Shown: positions 32,448-33,950 of the stretch, in pieces
How positions within the stretch are numbered: position 1 is the first letter of the stretch
Layout: each line of letters opens with the position of its first letter
Assembly (NCBI GenBank): GCA_023399095.1
Contig: JAEWQS010000059.1
Location: forward strand, 1-33,950
DNA: 33,950 nucleotides
Source: Bacillota bacterium
GTDB taxonomy: Bacteria > Bacillota > Clostridia > Christensenellales > SZUA-584
Reading direction: 5' to 3'
The notes under the pieces: generated by a model
The model's database searches: none
Told to the model about the DNA's origin: nothing
What the model saw: only the letters and a program-made list of their open reading frames with translations
Translations under genes and position numbers: made by a program

Positions 32448-33446
32448 TTAGTTCAAGTCTTCCAAACTGCTAAAGTCAAACTGTTCCACATAGTCGCGTG
32501 TGTATTGGGAGTCTTCCCAGTATAAAACGCCGTTCTCATAAGTAAACTGATACGTGTCACCAGAGCTTTCATTAAGCAAGCCTTCACCGCTTGACGGATT
32601 ATATTCAAAAATACCGCTGAACACATTTCCCATAATCGCCATCTCATAAGTGCCATCTGCATAGAACTCAAGTGTTCCCGCGTATCCTGAGGTCTCGTAC
32701 CAAAGCCCATGAACATCGGGAAACTCACTAACCGTGTTAATGTTATTATTACCAGTTTGAGCGTTGTTGGTCAGATTATCAACTGTCGGCCCGTAATCAA
32801 CCTCATTGAATGCAGCCGACATATCGTCGATGAAGTCAACGACATCAAAGTCAGTTTTTGCTTGTTTGTAGCAGCCCATGCTCTCCACATATAGGCCGTC
32901 TTCAGTCACTGCAAATTGATAGTCTTCGTCATCCACTGTGATGTTTCCCGAGCTTTGCGTTCTATCATACGTGTAATCGCCCTTGTAATCATCAGATGTG
33001 GTATAGACACGTATGCTGCCGCTGCTTTTGAACTCAAGCGCCTCTCCGCGGTCTTCACTGTACCAAAAGCCGTCAACTGACACACTTTGTACGAGGAAAC
33101 CGGGCCATACAAACAATAGCACGACCACCGCTGCGATCAGTACGACGCCGCCGATGGTCAGCCCGACGATAAGACCCGTGCGGTTCTTTCTTTTTGGCGG
33201 CATATAAACACCCTGAGGCGGATATGGCTGCTGTGGCGGATATGGCTGCTGTGGCGCACCGTAATAATAACCTTGCTGGTTCTGCGGTGCTACCGGTGCC
33301 TGTGAAGGAGGCATGATTGGTTCATGTGGCATCGCCGACATTTGTTGTGCCGCTTCCGGCTGAGGAGCCACTGATAGTGCGTTGCCGCAGGCAGAGCAAA
33401 AGGCCGCATCTTCCGGATTGCTTTGGCCGCATTTCGTACAAAACAT
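32448..33446 (-). CDS. Zinc-ribbon, single-span protein with two extracytoplasmic domains (paralogue 2)
   Basis: The 332-residue product has the same N-terminal zinc ribbon (CTKCG and CSACG), a longer Pro/Gln/Tyr-rich linker with a PYPPQQ repeat (about 65-80), a membrane span (about 89-113), and two related domains. The first starts GFWYSEDRGEALEF near 126; the second starts GLWYETSGYAGTLEF near 247 and ends SQYTRDYVEQFDF. The second domain is the counterpart of the single domain in the downstream gene, so duplication both within and between genes is likely. Function unknown. Extracytoplasmic ligand sensing is possible, with the zinc ribbon inside the cell, but this is inference. The SD AAAGGAG is seven bases before the ATG. 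Confidence 0.82.
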   Translation of the reverse strand: MFCTKCGQSNPEDAAFCSACGNALSVAPQPEAAQQMSAMPHEPIMPPSQAPVAPQNQQGYYYGAPQQPYPPQQPYPPQGVYMPPKRKNRTGLIVGLTIGGVVLIAAVVVLLFVWPGFLVQSVSVDGFWYSEDRGEALEFKSSGSIRVYTTSDDYKGDYTYDRTQSSGNITVDDEDYQFAVTEDGLYVESMGCYKQAKTDFDVVDFIDDMSAAFNEVDYGPTVDNLTNNAQTGNNNINTVSEFPDVHGLWYETSGYAGTLEFYADGTYEMAIMGNVFSGIFEYNPSSGEGLLNESSGDTYQFTYENGVLYWEDSQYTRDYVEQFDFSSLEDLN

Positions 33447-33515
33447 GGCATATCTCCTTTATGATTTTATAAATATACCAGATAATATGAACGATTTTGA
33501 TAAAGATGTCATGAT

Positions 33516-33535
33516 CGAGCAGTGAAAACTGCTCG
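33516..33535 (-). other. Inverted repeat after the short zinc-ribbon gene
   Basis: CGAGCAG and CTGCTCG form a seven-pair hairpin around a six-base loop, flanked by partly complementary GATGT/ACATC. No T run follows on either strand, so it is not called a terminator; an operator or RNA-stability role is possible. Confidence 0.4.
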
Positions 33536-33553
33536 TCACATCTTCCGTGAAGC

Positions 33554-33742
33554 TTAGCCGAGGCCGATAATTAAAAAGACGGCAACAAGGGCCACAACAA
33601 TGGCGCCAAAAATGATGACTGGTACTTTATTGAATTTTTGTTCTCTTGAGCTAGGCGCCACACCATTCACCAACGCCACACCGCAGTCGCCGCAGACTTT
33701 TTTTGTTTTCGGATATTCCTTGCCGCATTTTTTGCAATACAT
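33554..33742 (-). CDS. Short zinc-ribbon membrane protein
   Basis: The 62-residue product has a zinc ribbon with four cysteines (CKKCG at 3-7 and CGDCG at 17-21) and one C-terminal membrane span (about 40-60), but no extracytoplasmic domain. It looks like the two zinc-ribbon genes downstream stripped of their outer domain. The start has a perfect AGGAGG seven bases upstream of the ATG. A candidate extended -10 promoter (TGA-TAGAAT, 33770-33778) lies just upstream, without a good -35. Function unknown. Confidence 0.78.
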   Translation of the reverse strand: MYCKKCGKEYPKTKKVCGDCGVALVNGVAPSSREQKFNKVPVIIFGAIVVALVAVFLIIGLG

Positions 33743-33769
33743 ATGTTTCCTCCTGTCGTTACTGCTTGT

Positions 33770-33778
33770 ATTCTATCA
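33770..33778 (-). promoter_or_regulatory. Candidate extended -10 promoter for the short zinc-ribbon gene
   Basis: TGA-TAGAAT lies about 28 bases before the ATG on the minus strand; no -35 box of note is seen. It diverges from the rpsT promoter about 85 bases away. Confidence 0.4.
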
Positions 33779-33860
33779 TATTCGTTTTTCCACTGCTATC
33801 AAAAACTTTTAAAAAACCGGTGGAAACAGGCAAAAACTTTGGTATCTGCTGATAATTCAG

Positions 33861-33889
33861 TTGCAAAACGAGAATGCTTATGTTAAAAT
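33861..33889 (+). promoter_or_regulatory. Sigma-A promoter of rpsT
   Basis: TTGCAA (33861-33866) and an extended -10 TGT-TAAAAT (33881-33889) are 17 bases apart, about 48 bases before the rpsT start. Confidence 0.8.
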
Positions 33890-33936
33890 ACGATTCGTTA
33901 TCAAAACGAGTATCATACAAATGGAGGTTTTGACAC

Positions 33937-33950
33937 TTGCCTAATATCAA
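33937..33950 (+). CDS. rpsT: Ribosomal protein S20, first codons only (cut by window end)
   Basis: The window ends in TTG CCT AAT ATC AA, which reads Met-Pro-Asn-Ile-(Lys/Asn), the near-universal start of ribosomal protein S20. GGAGG (33923-33927) lies nine bases before the TTG, and a strong promoter is upstream. TTG as an S20 start is well known in other bacteria. Only four codons and part of a fifth are visible, so the assignment depends on the start, SD and promoter together. Confidence 0.75.

Noticed and set aside
33759..33950. 63-codon minus-strand frame at the right edge
   Set aside because: It covers the rpsT promoter and start region on the other strand and has no family resemblance.

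Overview
The window is a typical stretch of low-to-mid GC Firmicutes (Clostridia-type) chromosome. The evidence is the ctsR-mcsA-mcsB-clpC heat-shock operon with a perfect CtsR operator, a large division and cell-wall (dcw) cluster, a class B penicillin-binding protein carrying two PASTA domains, a MurE with the DNPR signature of meso-diaminopimelate peptidoglycan, and a CwlD-type amidase that hints at endospore formation. No rRNA, tRNA, CRISPR array, insertion sequence or phage gene was seen. Almost all genes lie on the minus strand. The exceptions are an RNHCP protein at the left edge, an unknown membrane-anchored protein at 25.0 kb, and the first codons of rpsT (ribosomal protein S20) at the right edge.

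Layout from left to right. 1-0.6 kb: terminator of an upstream gene, then the RNHCP protein and its terminator. 0.6-5.15 kb: clpC, mcsB, mcsA and ctsR, read leftward from one promoter/operator. 5.1-5.5 kb: an intergenic block of short dispersed repeats. 5.5-10.9 kb: housekeeping and small membrane genes (cwlD, tsaD, a DUF1461/TIGR01906 membrane protein, an orphan GcvH-like protein, a small membrane protein, cysS, and a lipoprotein with a rhodanese domain). 10.9-24.7 kb: the dcw cluster, in transcription order mraZ, rsmH, ftsL, pbp (ftsI/spoVD), a terminator and new promoter, murE, mraY, murD, ftsW, murA, ftsQ, ftsA, ftsZ and a terminator. murF, murG, murC and murB are absent from it. Upstream of mraZ are three 10-bp-spaced TGGKN repeats that fit an MraZ box.

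24.7-33.95 kb is the accessory part. It holds an unknown signal-anchored protein on the plus strand, a DUF3784 membrane protein, and a group of three genes: a DUF4956 membrane protein, a VTC-type polyphosphate-polymerase-like protein with a long repeat-bearing N-terminal tail, and a 1017-residue surface protein with three lamin-tail domains and a CotH kinase domain. After these come three zinc-ribbon/single-membrane-span proteins, two of which share a duplicated extracytoplasmic domain. A strong promoter then drives rpsT off the right edge.

The genes combine into a stress-response proteolysis module (CtsR repressor, McsA/McsB arginine kinase, ClpC unfoldase), a septal peptidoglycan synthesis and division module, and a cell-surface module (CotH/VTC/DUF4956) whose biochemical purpose is not established. 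Non-ATG starts, especially TTG, are unusually frequent and are backed by well-placed Shine-Dalgarno sequences. Several gene starts given here (ctsR, murA, murE, ftsL) are shorter than the longest open frame for this reason.
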